From the NCBI RefSeq assembly GCF_003696265.1, contig NZ_RFFH01000003.1:124001-188000 (forward strand): DNA of 64,000 bases, given 5' to 3'. The first letter of the stretch is position 1, and every line of letters starts with the position of its first letter. The notes below the pieces were generated by a model. That model did not search any database. It was not told the origin of the DNA and saw only the letters and a program-made list of their open reading frames with translations. This document shows positions 54,568 to 64,000 of this stretch, in pieces. The translations under genes were made by a program, and so were the position numbers. The stretch is from Nocardia stercoris (GTDB taxonomy: Bacteria > Actinomycetota > Actinomycetes > Mycobacteriales > Mycobacteriaceae).

Positions 54568-55197
54568 TCAAGCCTCCCAAGCGAATCCGTCGAGGTCGGT
54601 GAAGGCCGCGCCCGCGCTGCCGATCGCCAGCCGGTGCGAACCGCTGCCCTCGGGCGCGACGCCGGCGTCCTTGGCGGCCGCCTTGCGCCCGTACAGCGCG
54701 AGCTTCACGGCCGCGCCGGGCGTCGCGAACTCGACGTACTTGCTGCCGAAGCTCTTGCCCACCGTGAGGCCCTGTTCGACGTAGAAACGCTTGGTGGCCT
54801 TCACGTCCGCGACGCCGAGCAGCAGGACCATCTCCTGGATCTCGCGCACGACCGGCCCGGAGTTCTTCTTCTCGGAGCAGGCCAGCTTCCACAGCGTCCC
54901 GTCGGGTGCCTGCAGCACCCCGCCGTAACCCCAGAAGCTCTTGGTGATCGGCTTGATCACGGTGAAGCCGGCCCGCAGGGCGGTCTCGGCGTAGCTGTCC
55001 ACGGTGGCCGGCTGGGCGAGCACCAGCGAGAGTACGCAGCCGCGGAAGCCGGTGCTGGGTTCCTGCGCGGTCCGGAAGCGCAGCAGATCCGCGGGCAGTC
55101 CGAACGCTTCGGCGTAGGTCGCGGCGGCGGCCGCGGGGTCGGCCACCTCGAGGATGACGGAGTCGATGCCGGTCTTGGTTTCAGTGGTGATGTCCAT
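54568..55197 (-). CDS. Two-domain VOC-family protein
   Basis: A 209-residue protein with two VOC domains (about residues 8-110 and 125-205), ending F-T-D-L-D-G-F-A-W-E. Candidate repeat units are A-A-A-A-T-Y-A-E-A-F-G-L and A-T-K-R-F-Y-V-E-Q-G-L. Such proteins are glyoxalase-like enzymes or small-molecule binders. ATG 55197 is chosen over longer frames by homology to single-gene starts. It is divergent from the efflux pump and shares its promoter gap, so it may be co-regulated by the MarR protein. Confidence 0.82.
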   Translation of the reverse strand: MDITTETKTGIDSVILEVADPAAAAATYAEAFGLPADLLRFRTAQEPSTGFRGCVLSLVLAQPATVDSYAETALRAGFTVIKPITKSFWGYGGVLQAPDGTLWKLACSEKKNSGPVVREIQEMVLLLGVADVKATKRFYVEQGLTVGKSFGSKYVEFATPGAAVKLALYGRKAAAKDAGVAPEGSGSHRLAIGSAGAAFTDLDGFAWEA

Positions 55198-55295
55198 GTC
55201 GACAACGGTATTTTTCGCGGCCTCTTCGGCGCTTCTCGATTCCTGACCGGTTGCGTGCGGGCCCGGTCGGAGTGACTCGCCTCTCACCACTTCAT

Positions 55296-55315
55296 TAGTT
55301 AGCGTACGACAACTA
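55296..55315. promoter_or_regulatory. MarR operator candidate
   Basis: TAGTT-AG-CGTACG-AC-AACTA is symmetrical about 55305.5 (16 of 20 bases paired). It lies between the divergent VOC and DHA2 pump starts, 41 bases before the pump. Confidence 0.55.
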
Positions 55316-55355
55316 TATTGGGTAGGTCCTGTTCCGCTCGGCCTCGGAGACTGCT

Positions 55356-57179
55356 TTGTCCGGTAACCACACGCCCGGTAGCCCATCGGCGCCGCATGTC
55401 GACGCCGGCGACGTCGCGACCATCGGCCGCCGCCGCCGCATCGACCGCGATCACCCCGCCTACAAGTGGATCGCGCTGTCCAACACCACGCTCGGCATGC
55501 TGATGGTCACCATCAACTCCTCGATCGTGATCATCTCGCTGCCCGCCATCTTCCGCGGTGTGGACCTCGACCCGCTCGCCCCCGGCAACGTCAGCTACCT
55601 GCTGTGGCTGCTCATGGGCTTCCTGCTCACCTCCGCGGTCCTGGTGGTGCTGTTCGGCCGGCTCGGCGACATGCTCGGCCGCGTCCGCATCTACAACCTC
55701 GGGTTCGTGGTCTTCACGGTGTCGGCCATCGCGCTCTCGCTCGATCCGTTCACCCACGGCTCGGGAGCGCTGTGGCTGATCGGCTGGCGCGTCGTCCAGG
55801 GCATCGGCGGCGCCGCGCTGATGGCGAACTCCGCCGCCATCCTCACCGACGCCTTCCCGGCCAGCAAACGCGGTATCGCCCTGGGCATCAACCAGGTGGC
55901 GGCCGTGGCCGGCTCGTTCCTCGGCCTGCTGATCGGTGGCGTGCTCGCCGAATGGGACTGGAAGGCCGTGTTCTGGGTCAGCGTCCCGATCGGCGTCATC
56001 GGCACGATCTGGTCCTACCGCTCACTGCACGACTTCGGTACCCGCACCCCCGGCTCGCTGGACCTGCCCGGCACCCTGACCTTCGCCGGTGGCCTCACCG
56101 CCCTGCTCACCGGTATCACCTACGGCATCCAGCCCTACCACGACGCGAACACCGGCTGGGGCAACCCGTGGGTGCTCGGCGCGGTCATCGGCGGTGTACT
56201 GCTGCTGGTCCTGTTCTGCGTCATCGAAACCCGCGTCGCGCAACCGATGTTCGACCTCTCACTGTTCCGCAACCGCACCTTCGCGCTCGGCAACTTCGCC
56301 AACCTGATGGCCTCGCTCGGCCGCGGCGGCATGCAGTTCATGCTCATCGTGTGGCTGCAGGGCATCTGGCTGCCGCTGCACGGCTACAGCTACGAGTCGA
56401 CCCCGCTGTGGGCCGGTATCTACCTGCTGCCGCTGACCGTCGGATTCCTGATCTCCGGGCCGATCGCGGGCTGGCTGTCCGACCGCTACGGCGCGCGCCT
56501 GTTCGCCACGGGTGGCCTTGTGCTGGCGGCGGTTTCGTTCGTCCTGCTGGTCCTGCTGCCGGTCGACTTCGACTACCGCGTCTTCGCGGTGATCATCCTG
56601 CTCAACGGGCTCGGCACCGGAATCTTCGCCTCACCCAACAGCGCCGAGGTCATGTCGGCGGTCCCGGCGTCGCAGCGCGGTGCCGCCAGCGGTATGCGAG
56701 CCACCTTGCTCAACGGTGGTCAGGCCCTGTCGATCGGCGTGTTCTTCACCCTGATGATCGTCGGCCTGTCCGGCTCCCTGCCGGGCGCGATGAACTCGGG
56801 CCTGCAGGCGCAGGGCGTGCCCGCCCCGGTCGCCGACCACGTGGCCGGCCTGCCGCCGGTCGGGACCCTGTTCTCCACGTTCCTGGGCTTCAACCCGCTG
56901 CAGGAGCTGCTGGGACCGACCGGGACGCTGCAGCACCCCGGCGTGCACGCCGACGTCCTCACCGGCCGGGAGTTCTTCCCGCACCTGGTGTCGGGTCCGT
57001 TCCACAGCGGCCTGGTGGCGGTGTTCCTGGCCGCCGCGGCCATGATGGTGGCCGGTGCGATCGCCTCCTGGTTCGCCGGAGGTTACGCCACCGACGAGCA
57101 GGCCGAACTCGACGAGGCCGCCCGCGAGGGGATAATCGCCGACAACGACAACGAACCGGTAGGAGCCGTCACTCGATGA
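55356..57179 (+). CDS. DHA2-family MFS efflux transporter
   Basis: A 607-residue, 14-helix-type major facilitator drug exporter in the cytoplasmic membrane. Family marks are the motif A-like G-R-L-G-D-M-L-G-R between helices 2 and 3, and motif C-like G-I-G-G-A-A-L near residue 145. The start is a TTG at 55356 with CGGAGA six bases upstream. It overlaps the MarR gene by four bases. Drug range is unknown; proton antiport is the usual mechanism. Confidence 0.9.
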   Translation: MSGNHTPGSPSAPHVDAGDVATIGRRRRIDRDHPAYKWIALSNTTLGMLMVTINSSIVIISLPAIFRGVDLDPLAPGNVSYLLWLLMGFLLTSAVLVVLFGRLGDMLGRVRIYNLGFVVFTVSAIALSLDPFTHGSGALWLIGWRVVQGIGGAALMANSAAILTDAFPASKRGIALGINQVAAVAGSFLGLLIGGVLAEWDWKAVFWVSVPIGVIGTIWSYRSLHDFGTRTPGSLDLPGTLTFAGGLTALLTGITYGIQPYHDANTGWGNPWVLGAVIGGVLLLVLFCVIETRVAQPMFDLSLFRNRTFALGNFANLMASLGRGGMQFMLIVWLQGIWLPLHGYSYESTPLWAGIYLLPLTVGFLISGPIAGWLSDRYGARLFATGGLVLAAVSFVLLVLLPVDFDYRVFAVIILLNGLGTGIFASPNSAEVMSAVPASQRGAASGMRATLLNGGQALSIGVFFTLMIVGLSGSLPGAMNSGLQAQGVPAPVADHVAGLPPVGTLFSTFLGFNPLQELLGPTGTLQHPGVHADVLTGREFFPHLVSGPFHSGLVAVFLAAAAMMVAGAIASWFAGGYATDEQAELDEAAREGIIADNDNEPVGAVTR

Positions 57180-57643
57180 TGTCGCAGGAGCGCCGCACCG
57201 CCGCAGAGCTGGCCCAGGCCGCCGAGGTGAATCTCGCCATCGGCCGGATGATCCGGCAGCTGCGGCGCTCCACCGAAATCGGGGCCGTCGGGCCCGCCTC
57301 GGTCGCCGCGCTGACCACCCTGCTGCGGCGTGGGCCGATGCGGCTCGGCGACCTGGCCCACCACGAGGGCGTCTCCGCGCCGACGATGTCCCGCATGGTG
57401 TCGGCCATGGACAAGCAGGGCTATCTGGAACGGATCGCCGATCCCCAGGACGGCCGCGCCCAACTGCTGGTCCCCACCGAATCCGCCCGGTCCCTGGTGA
57501 CGGGCATCACGTCGGTCCGGGCGCAACGGCTCGCCGACGCCCTCGCGGAACTACCGTCCGACGAGCGGGAGGTGCTGGTCGCCGCCCTGAATCGGCTCGC
57601 CGACAATCTCGCCGATCCGGCACCCGCCGCACCGGCCGGCTGA
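57176..57643 (+). CDS. MarR-family regulator
   Basis: A 155-residue MarR repressor. The winged helix reads [24 protein letters not shown], with the D-x-R-D-G-R-like wing D-P-Q-D-G-R. ATG 57176 overlaps the pump stop (a second ATG follows directly). It probably represses the pump-marR operon and perhaps the divergent VOC gene. Ligands would be pump substrates. Confidence 0.9.
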   Translation: MMSQERRTAAELAQAAEVNLAIGRMIRQLRRSTEIGAVGPASVAALTTLLRRGPMRLGDLAHHEGVSAPTMSRMVSAMDKQGYLERIADPQDGRAQLLVPTESARSLVTGITSVRAQRLADALAELPSDEREVLVAALNRLADNLADPAPAAPAG

Positions 57644-57825
57644 ATTCTTTTCACGTCGGAAAAATCACGTTCGGAAACTTCCGGTGAGTAACTCTGCTAA
57701 AACAGTCTTACAGCGAAAAACTTCCGCTACGCTCACAGCGCCGTGAGACGGAGGCCCCCGGCATCCTGAATTTCGCGCGCCGCGTGCGGAATTCCGGGAT
57801 CCCATAATGGTTCTCGAGGAGATTC

Positions 57826-57975
57826 GTGAAGACCCCCCGTACAGCTCGCCGCTCACCCACTCCCACGGCATCCACCGACCCCAAGGACAGCGGCGCGCGG
57901 GTTGCCGTAGTCTGGCCCGACCCGTCGCCGCTGAGTAGCTGGTGGCAGGAGATCATGGAGCTACCCGCCACCTGA
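57826..57975 (+). CDS. Small Pro/Ser-rich protein, 49 residues
   Basis: A GTG frame of 49 codons with a strong GAGGAG site four bases upstream. It has a basic Ser/Thr/Pro-rich start and ends W-W-Q-E-I-M-E-L-P-A-T. Similar short proteins with this ending may occur in nocardiae (recalled weakly). The function is unknown. Confidence 0.5.
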   Translation: MKTPRTARRSPTPTASTDPKDSGARVAVVWPDPSPLSSWWQEIMELPAT

Positions 57976-58166
57976 CCCCCGGGTCCGGGCGGTGAGGTCC
58001 GAGGGACCGGCGCACATCCCGGACCCCACCCGATCGGCGGCCCAGGGCCGCGGTTCCACAGGATCCGGATGGATCCTCGCGAAAATCATGCGCTTCTCGC
58101 ATCGCCGACGGCGCACTGTTCGAGTTACGCCTCTGTGAATTCCGGTCGGCCGCGAAAACGGTAATT

Positions 58167-58595
58167 TCAGCTCTGCAGGTATTGCACGAGATGTTCGCGT
58201 TCCACCTCTAGTTCCCGGATCGCGCACTTGACGACGTCGCCGATACTGACGATGCCCGCCAGCCGGCCGTCGCGTAGCACGGGGACGTGCCGGATCCGGT
58301 GCTCGGTCATCACCGCGCGCAGGCTCTCCACGTGATCCTCGGGCGCGCAGGTGTGCACGACCGCGGTCATGATCGCCGCGACCGGCTGGTCCAGCAGGCC
58401 GGCGCCCCGAATATTCAAATGCCGCACCACATCCCGCTCCGAGGCGATCCCCGCGATCGTCCGGCCGTCCGGCGACACCACCACCGCGCCGACATTGTGC
58501 TCGGCCAGCACCGCGAGCAGCTGCCGCACCGTCGCCGTCTCCGCCACGGTCACCACCGCGCTGCCCTTCCCCCGCAAAACTTCCGCAATCCGCAT
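58167..58595 (-). CDS. Two-CBS-domain protein
   Basis: A 142-residue protein made of two CBS domains (about residues 8-62 and 72-130), with G-A-V-V-V-S-P-D-G-R-T-I-A-G-I-A-S-E-R-D-V-V-R in the first and H-V-P-V-L-R-D-G-R-L-A-G-I-V-S-I-G-D-V-V in the second. CBS pairs bind adenosine nucleotides and often sense energy state. ATG 58595 is chosen by the domain start. It stands alone. Confidence 0.9.
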   Translation of the reverse strand: MRIAEVLRGKGSAVVTVAETATVRQLLAVLAEHNVGAVVVSPDGRTIAGIASERDVVRHLNIRGAGLLDQPVAAIMTAVVHTCAPEDHVESLRAVMTEHRIRHVPVLRDGRLAGIVSIGDVVKCAIRELEVEREHLVQYLQS

Positions 58596-58782
58596 CGTCC
58601 ACCGTCCGTTCTGTCGCGCTCCGGCCCGCCACCTGTACTCAGAATCCCCCGTTCGCGGCGCTCTAACCAGGCAAGATTCGGCCACACTCGACCTCCGGCC
58701 GCGGTCGCGGGCGCCGGTGCCGACGCGCGCGGGTTCGGCGAAGCTGCGCCGGGCGCCGCGGCGGCGGACGTACCATGCGCCG

Positions 58783-59193
58783 ATGGCCGATGCGAACCGC
58801 CCCGCGCTGCGGGTTCTCGTGTACAGCAGCGATTCCGACACTCGTGACCAGATCCGGCTGGCGTTGGGTACCCGCCCGGATCCCGATCTGCCGCCGCTGG
58901 ACTACCTGGAGGTCGCCACCGGGCCGATGGTGCTCGAGCATCTCGACGCCGGCGGGATCGACCTGGTGGTCCTGGACGGCGAGGCCAGCCCCACCGGCGG
59001 CCTCGGCCTGGCCAAGCAACTCAAGGACGAGATCGCCGCGTGCCCGCCGGTTCTGGTGCTGACCGCCCGTCCCGACGACGCCTGGCTGGCGTCCTGGTCG
59101 CGGGCCGAGGCCGCGGTCTCGCACCCGATCGACCCGTTCCAGCTCACCGCCGCCGTGAGCGCCGTCCTGCGGGGCGCTGACCAGCGCCCTTGA
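58783..59193 (+). CDS. Response-regulator receiver-like protein upstream of nuo
   Basis: A 136-residue protein resembling a lone receiver domain. A possible phosphoacceptor Asp is in L-V-V-L-D-G-E-A-S, and T-A-R-P-D and P-I-D-P-F-Q-L occur at positions of the conserved Thr and Lys/Pro. The conserved Lys is not clear, so phosphorylation is uncertain. M. tuberculosis has a comparable gene (Rv3143) just before nuo, so position is conserved. It may interact with complex I or regulate it. Confidence 0.78.
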   Translation: MADANRPALRVLVYSSDSDTRDQIRLALGTRPDPDLPPLDYLEVATGPMVLEHLDAGGIDLVVLDGEASPTGGLGLAKQLKDEIAACPPVLVLTARPDDAWLASWSRAEAAVSHPIDPFQLTAAVSAVLRGADQRP

Positions 59194-59376
59194 CGGCAAT
59201 CCCGCTCGACCGTCGTTCCGCCGGGACGGCGGTCGCTCTGTGTCCGCACCCGGGTGCCCGCGGCACTCGTCCGGCAATCTCGATTGCGTCACTTCAGTCA
59301 TAAGTTGCAATACCGAATGCGATCAAACGACCCGGGCATTCGGTCTTTATTGATGACGAACAGTTGTAGGCTGTGC

Positions 59377-59409
59377 GTTACATCACATGTGAGCGGCTGG
59401 TGATATAAC
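59377..59409. promoter_or_regulatory. Operator candidate before nuoA
   Basis: GTTACATCAC and GTGATATAAC (one mismatch) are inverted around 13 bases, with TCACATGTGA, a perfect palindrome, at 59383-59392. The site lies 72 bases before nuoA. The regulator is not identified. Confidence 0.5.
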
Positions 59410-59480
59410 ACTCTCGCCCGCATTCCCCGCGGGTGCTCGCGACCCGGCCGACCGATGTGAACTGGAGGGGTGGTGCAGAA

Positions 59481-59861
59481 GTGAACACCGAGGTCCCGAC
59501 TCTCGTGCTCGGCGCCGTTGCGGCGGCATTCGGATTCTTCTCCCTGGGCCTGGCGGCCCTCATCGGCCCGAAACGCCGCAACCGAGCGAAACTCGAGGCC
59601 TACGAATGCGGTATCCAGCCGACACCGCACGCCGTCGCCGGCGGGCCGGGTAACGCTGCCGGGCAACGGTTTCCGGTCAAGTACTACCTGACCGCCATGC
59701 TCTTCATCATCTTCGACATCGAGATCGTCTTCCTCTACCCGTGGGCGGTGCACGCCGACGCGCTGGGGGTTTTCGGACTGGTCGCGATGGCGCTGTTCAT
59801 CGTCAACGTCTCGGTGGCCTACGCCTACGAATGGCGGCGCGGCGGCTTGAGCTGGGACTGA
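59481..59861 (+). CDS. nuoA: NADH-quinone oxidoreductase subunit A
   Basis: A 126-residue membrane subunit of complex I with three transmembrane helices. The Y-E-C-G loop is present (E-A-Y-E-C-G-I) and [11 protein letters not shown] is typical. GTG 59481 is used, with GGAGGGG ten bases upstream. It is the first gene of the nuo operon and is separated by 74 bases from nuoB. Confidence 0.94.
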   Translation: MNTEVPTLVLGAVAAAFGFFSLGLAALIGPKRRNRAKLEAYECGIQPTPHAVAGGPGNAAGQRFPVKYYLTAMLFIIFDIEIVFLYPWAVHADALGVFGLVAMALFIVNVSVAYAYEWRRGGLSWD

Positions 59862-59935
59862 AACCGATCCCGGCGGCGGTGCCGCCCCACGACACCGGCC
59901 GGCCGGGATCGCCGATCCGCACACGGAAGTGAGTT

Positions 59936-60490
59936 ATGGGGCTCGAGGAGAAACTGCCCAGCGGATTCCTGCTGAGCACAGTCGAACAGTTCGCCGGCTA
60001 CCTGCGCAAGGGCTCACTGTGGCCCGCCACCTTCGGCCTGGCCTGCTGCGCGATCGAGATGATGGCCACCGGCGCCGGTCGCTACGACCTCGCCCGGTTC
60101 GGGATGGAGGCCTTCCGGGCCTCACCCCGCCAGGCCGATCTGATGATCGTCGCCGGCCGGGTCAGCCAGAAGATGGCGCCGGTGCTGCGGCAGGTCTACG
60201 ACCAGATGACCGAACCCAAATGGGTGCTCGCCATGGGGGTCTGCGCCTCCTCCGGCGGCATGTTCAACAACTACGCCATCGTGCAGGGCGTGGATCACGT
60301 TGTGCCCGTGGATATCTACCTGCCCGGCTGCCCGCCGCGCCCGGAGATGCTGCTCAACGCGATCCTGAAACTGCACGAGAAGATCCAGGAGATGCCGCTG
60401 GGCGTGAACCGCGAGGAGGCGGTCCGCGCCGCCGAGGCAGCCGCCCTCGCCTCGACCCCGACCATCCAGTTGAAGGGCATGTTGCGATGA
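59936..60490 (+). CDS. nuoB: NADH-quinone oxidoreductase subunit B
   Basis: A 184-residue peripheral subunit that holds the N2 [4Fe-4S] cluster. The ligands are in [17 protein letters not shown] and P-G-C-P-P-R-P-E. It is coupled to nuoC by a four-base overlap. Confidence 0.96.
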   Translation: MGLEEKLPSGFLLSTVEQFAGYLRKGSLWPATFGLACCAIEMMATGAGRYDLARFGMEAFRASPRQADLMIVAGRVSQKMAPVLRQVYDQMTEPKWVLAMGVCASSGGMFNNYAIVQGVDHVVPVDIYLPGCPPRPEMLLNAILKLHEKIQEMPLGVNREEAVRAAEAAALASTPTIQLKGMLR

Positions 60491-61212
60491 CGCAGGACGA
60501 CGAACCCACCGCCGGCCCACCCGCGGCCGACGACTCGCCCCCGGAGGTGATCGGCGTCCGGCACGGCATGTTCGGGGTCACCGGCACCGGCGACACCTCC
60601 GGCTACGGCCGGCTCGTCGCGCCGGTCACCCTGCCCGGCGGCACCCCGCCGCCCTACGGCGGCCACTTCGACGATGTGATCGAGGCGCTGCGGAACGCGT
60701 TGTCCGCCAAGGTGTCCCGGGCGGCGGCCGGTTTCGCCGACGCGGTCGAGAAGGTGGTCGTCTTCCGCGACGAGCTGACCGTGCACGTCCGGCGCGAACA
60801 CCTGCCGGCCGTCGCGCGGGCGCTGCGCGACGATCCCGCGCTGCGGTTCGAGATGTGCCTGGGAGTCAGCGGCGTCCACTACCCCGACGACGCCGGCCGC
60901 GAACTGCACGCCGTCTACCACCTGCTGTCGATGACCCACGGGTACCGGCTGCGCGTGGAGGTGTCGGTGCCCGACTCCGACCCGCACCTCCCGTCGCTCA
61001 CCGGGGTGTATCCGACCACCGACTGGCACGAACGCGAGACCTACGACTTCTTCGGCATCGTCTTCGACGGCCACCCGTCGCTGACCCGGATCACGATGCC
61101 CGACGACTGGCGCGGTCATCCCCAGCGCAAGGACTATCCGCTCGGCGGGATCCCGGTCGAGTACAAGGGCGCGCGGATACCGCCGCCGGACCAGCGGAGG
61201 GCGTACAGCTGA
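60487..61212 (+). CDS. nuoC: NADH-quinone oxidoreductase subunit C
   Basis: A 241-residue peripheral-arm subunit with the conserved [12 protein letters not shown] and D-W-x-G-H-P-x-R-K-D-Y-P segments. The N-terminal 40 residues are Pro/Asp-rich and variable. It overlaps nuoB, and its last base is the first base of nuoD. Confidence 0.96.
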   Translation: MTQDDEPTAGPPAADDSPPEVIGVRHGMFGVTGTGDTSGYGRLVAPVTLPGGTPPPYGGHFDDVIEALRNALSAKVSRAAAGFADAVEKVVVFRDELTVHVRREHLPAVARALRDDPALRFEMCLGVSGVHYPDDAGRELHAVYHLLSMTHGYRLRVEVSVPDSDPHLPSLTGVYPTTDWHERETYDFFGIVFDGHPSLTRITMPDDWRGHPQRKDYPLGGIPVEYKGARIPPPDQRRAYS

Positions 61213-62645
61213 TGAACCTCGGAACCCGGCGCCGGCGCGAGACCGGCGAACACGTACCGGCATCCACCACACCGTCCGGCCGCACGACACCGCCGGTGGA
61301 ACGCACCGTCACGGTGGTCGGCCAGGACTGGGCGGACGTGGTGGGCGGCACCGCGGCCGAATCGCGCGGTACCACCGACGAGCGCCTCGGCGGCACCGCC
61401 GGAGCGTCACTGGGCGGCACCGCCGCCGAGGAACGCATCGTGGTCAACATGGGCCCGCAGCACCCGTCCACGCACGGCGTGCTCCGGCTGATCCTGGAGA
61501 TCGAGGGCGAGACGGTCACCGAGGCCCGCTGCGGCATCGGCTACCTGCACACCGGCATCGAGAAGAACCTCGAATACCGCCCGTGGGTGCAGGGCGTCAC
61601 CTTCGTGACCCGGATGGACTACCTGTCCCCGTTCTTCAACGAGACCGCCTACTGCCTCGCGGTAGAGAAGCTGCTCGCCATCACCGACGCGATTCCCCAG
61701 CGCGCCAGCGTGATTCGGGTCCTGCTGATGGAACTCAACCGGATCTCCTCACATCTGGTGGCGCTGGCCACCGGCGGCATGGAACTGGGCGCGCTGACCC
61801 CGATGCTGTTCGGGTTCCGCGAACGCGAGCTGATCCTCGACGTCTTCGAGACCATCACCGGCCTGCGAATGAACCACGCCTACATCCGCCCCGGCGGCCT
61901 GGCCCAGGACCTGCCCGACGACGGCGTCACCAAGGTCCGCGAACTGCTCGACCTGTTGCCGAAACGGTTGCGGGACTTGGAGTTGCTGCTCAACGAGAAC
62001 CCGATCTGGAAGTCGCGCACCCGCGGTGTCGGCTACCTCGACGCGGCTGGCTGTGTCGCGCTGGGCATTACGGGTCCCGTCCTGCGCAGCACCGGGCTGC
62101 CGCACGACCTGCGCAAGTCGCAGCCGTACTGCGGGTACGAGACCTACGAGTTCGAGGTCATGACCGATACCGGATGTGACTGCTACGGCAGGTATCTCGT
62201 GCGCGTGAACGAGATGCGCGAATCGCTCAAGATCGTCGAACAGTGCCTGGACAAGCTGCGGCCCGGCCCGGTCATGGTGGACGACAAGAAGATCGCCTGG
62301 CCGGCCGACCTAGCGCTGGGCCCCGACGGGCTCGGCAACTCGCCCCAGCACGTCGGCAAGATCATGGGTACCTCGATGGAGGCCCTGATCCACCATTTCA
62401 AACTGGTCACCGAGGGCATGCGGGTCCCGGCCGGCCAGGTGTACTGCGCGGTGGAGTCGCCCCGCGGCGAGCTCGGCGTCCACATGGTCTCCGACGGCGG
62501 CACCCGGCCCTTCCGGGTCCACTACCGCGATCCCTCGTTCACGAACCTGCAGGCCGTGGCCGCGATGTGTGAGGGCGGCATGGTCGCCGACGTCATCGCC
62601 GCCGTCGCCAGCATCGACCCGGTGATGGGTGGTGTAGATCGATGA
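61212..62645 (+). CDS. nuoD: NADH-quinone oxidoreductase subunit D
   Basis: A 477-residue quinone-site subunit. [15 protein letters not shown] and the C-terminal D-P-V-M-G-G-V-D-R end are intact. Before that start it has about 74 extra N-terminal residues, longer than typical, including a Gly-Gly-Thr-Ala repeat. It overlaps nuoE by four bases. Confidence 0.95.
   Translation: MNLGTRRRRETGEHVPASTTPSGRTTPPVERTVTVVGQDWADVVGGTAAESRGTTDERLGGTAGASLGGTAAEERIVVNMGPQHPSTHGVLRLILEIEGETVTEARCGIGYLHTGIEKNLEYRPWVQGVTFVTRMDYLSPFFNETAYCLAVEKLLAITDAIPQRASVIRVLLMELNRISSHLVALATGGMELGALTPMLFGFRERELILDVFETITGLRMNHAYIRPGGLAQDLPDDGVTKVRELLDLLPKRLRDLELLLNENPIWKSRTRGVGYLDAAGCVALGITGPVLRSTGLPHDLRKSQPYCGYETYEFEVMTDTGCDCYGRYLVRVNEMRESLKIVEQCLDKLRPGPVMVDDKKIAWPADLALGPDGLGNSPQHVGKIMGTSMEALIHHFKLVTEGMRVPAGQVYCAVESPRGELGVHMVSDGGTRPFRVHYRDPSFTNLQAVAAMCEGGMVADVIAAVASIDPVMGGVDR
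61344..61424 (+). repeat. In-frame repeat in the nuoD N-terminal extension
   Basis: GGCGGCACCGC occurs at 61344, 61389 and 61413, spaced 45 and 24 bases, both multiples of three. It encodes repeated G-G-T-A in the extension before the conserved NuoD core. Confidence 0.6.
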
Positions 62646-63348
62646 CGCAACTACTGCTCAAACTCTCCCCGCGGCCCGTGCCGTATCCGCCGGAGATCGC
62701 GGACCGGCTGCGGGCGGACGCGGTCTCGATCATCGGCTGCTATCCGCATCCGCGGTCGGCGCTCCTGCCGCTGTTGCATCTCGTGCAGGCCGAAGAGGGC
62801 TTCGTCTCCGGCGCGGGCATCGAGTTCTGTGCCGGCCTGCTGGATCTCACCGCCGCGGAGGTGACGGCGGTCGCGACCTTCTACTCGATGTACCGGCGCA
62901 CGCCGACCGGTGAGTTCCATGTCGGGGTCTGCACCAACACGCTGTGCGCGGTGCTCGGCGGCGACGAGATCCTCGACCGGCTCGAACAGCATCTCGGTGT
63001 GCACCACGGGGAGACGACCGCCGACGGCATCATCACCCTCGAACACATCGAGTGCAACGCAGCCTGCGACTACGCCCCGGTGATCATGATCAACTGGGAG
63101 TTCTTCGACAACCAGACCCCCGAGACGGCACTCGGACTGGTCGAGGCGCTGCGCCGGGGCTACCAGGTCACCGGAAGCCGCAGTGGCGCACCGCTGTGCA
63201 GCTTCAAGGAGACCGCCCGCATCCTCGCCGGCTTCCCCGACCGGCGCCCCGGCGCCAACGACGGCACCCCCGGCCCAGCCACGCTGGCTGGTCTGCGTGC
63301 CGCCTCGGGGTTGCCCGAATCCAACGGTTCCGGCGAGACGAGCGCGCC

Positions 63349-63352
<4 letters not shown>
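62642..63352 (+). CDS. nuoE: NADH-quinone oxidoreductase subunit E
   Basis: A 236-residue thioredoxin-like subunit with an N1a-type [2Fe-2S] cluster. The ligands are in V-C-T-N-T-L-C and [10 protein letters not shown]. The C-terminal extension (about residue 175 onward) is Gly/Pro-rich, as in actinobacterial NuoE. It overlaps nuoF by four bases. Confidence 0.95.

Positions 63353-64000
<648 letters not shown>

Overview
The window is about 70% G+C, and nearly every gene resembles families of mycolic-acid actinomycetes. Supporting genes include a conservon signalling operon, GabD2, a deazaflavin-dependent nitroreductase, an LIP-family secreted lipase, and a nuo operon preceded by a response-regulator-like gene as in Mycobacterium tuberculosis. 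The most likely source is a Nocardia or close relative chromosome. This is inferred from protein similarity recalled from memory, not from a database search. I saw no rRNA, tRNA or CRISPR array.

Layout. 1-8.3 kb: end of a MaoC dehydratase, a membrane protein with a divergent HxlR regulator, metY, a cold-shock gene with a structured leader, a secreted lipase, an AI-2E-type permease, an alpha/beta hydrolase and a class III-like PPK2. 8.3-18.6 kb: an accessory metabolic region with a condensation-type acyltransferase, IclR/P450 and TetR/TauD divergent pairs (each with a strong palindrome between them), an acyl-CoA synthetase, and a VOC/UvrA-like translationally coupled pair that looks like drug resistance. 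19.7-24.8 kb: a five-gene overlapping operon matching the functionally unassigned STM4015-STM4011 families (LRR-like, ATP-grasp, alkaline-phosphatase-like hydrolase, two radical SAM enzymes). This is the best candidate for an undescribed system. 24.8-31.7 kb: M50 protease, a lipoprotein, gabD2, and a four-gene conservon (sensor kinase, roadblock, DUF742, GTPase). 31.7-34.6 kb: methionine salvage genes mtnC, mtnD and a fused mtnA-mtnB. 34.9-39.6 kb: a ketosynthase, an SRPBCC protein, a flavin oxidoreductase with a KstR-like operator, and dinB with a LexA-like box.

39.7-47 kb: a degenerate Fic-like protein, a probable new toxin-antitoxin pair, a secreted HExxH protein, Nudix, regulators, and an epoxide hydrolase/TetR divergent pair sharing a 56-bp palindrome. 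46.7-54.1 kb: a Calvin-cycle operon (cbbL, cbbS, cbbX, fbp, prk) with divergent cbbR. It is interrupted between fbp and prk by an IS110-family element whose boundaries can be read from a 6-bp direct repeat. Removing the element restores a tight fbp-prk junction with prk's ribosome binding site intact. At 54.1-54.5 kb two divergent gene remnants meet head to head, as if a deletion had removed both 5' ends. 54.6-59.2 kb: VOC protein, DHA2 efflux pump with MarR regulator, CBS-domain protein and a receiver-like protein. 59.4-64 kb: nuoA-F, running off the window.

Many intergenic spaces hold strong inverted repeats. Divergent gene pairs have operator-like palindromes over the start region, and convergent pairs have terminator-like hairpins. 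I list these individually with positions. Start codons were chosen from ribosome binding sites, overlaps and remembered homologue lengths, and several remain uncertain.
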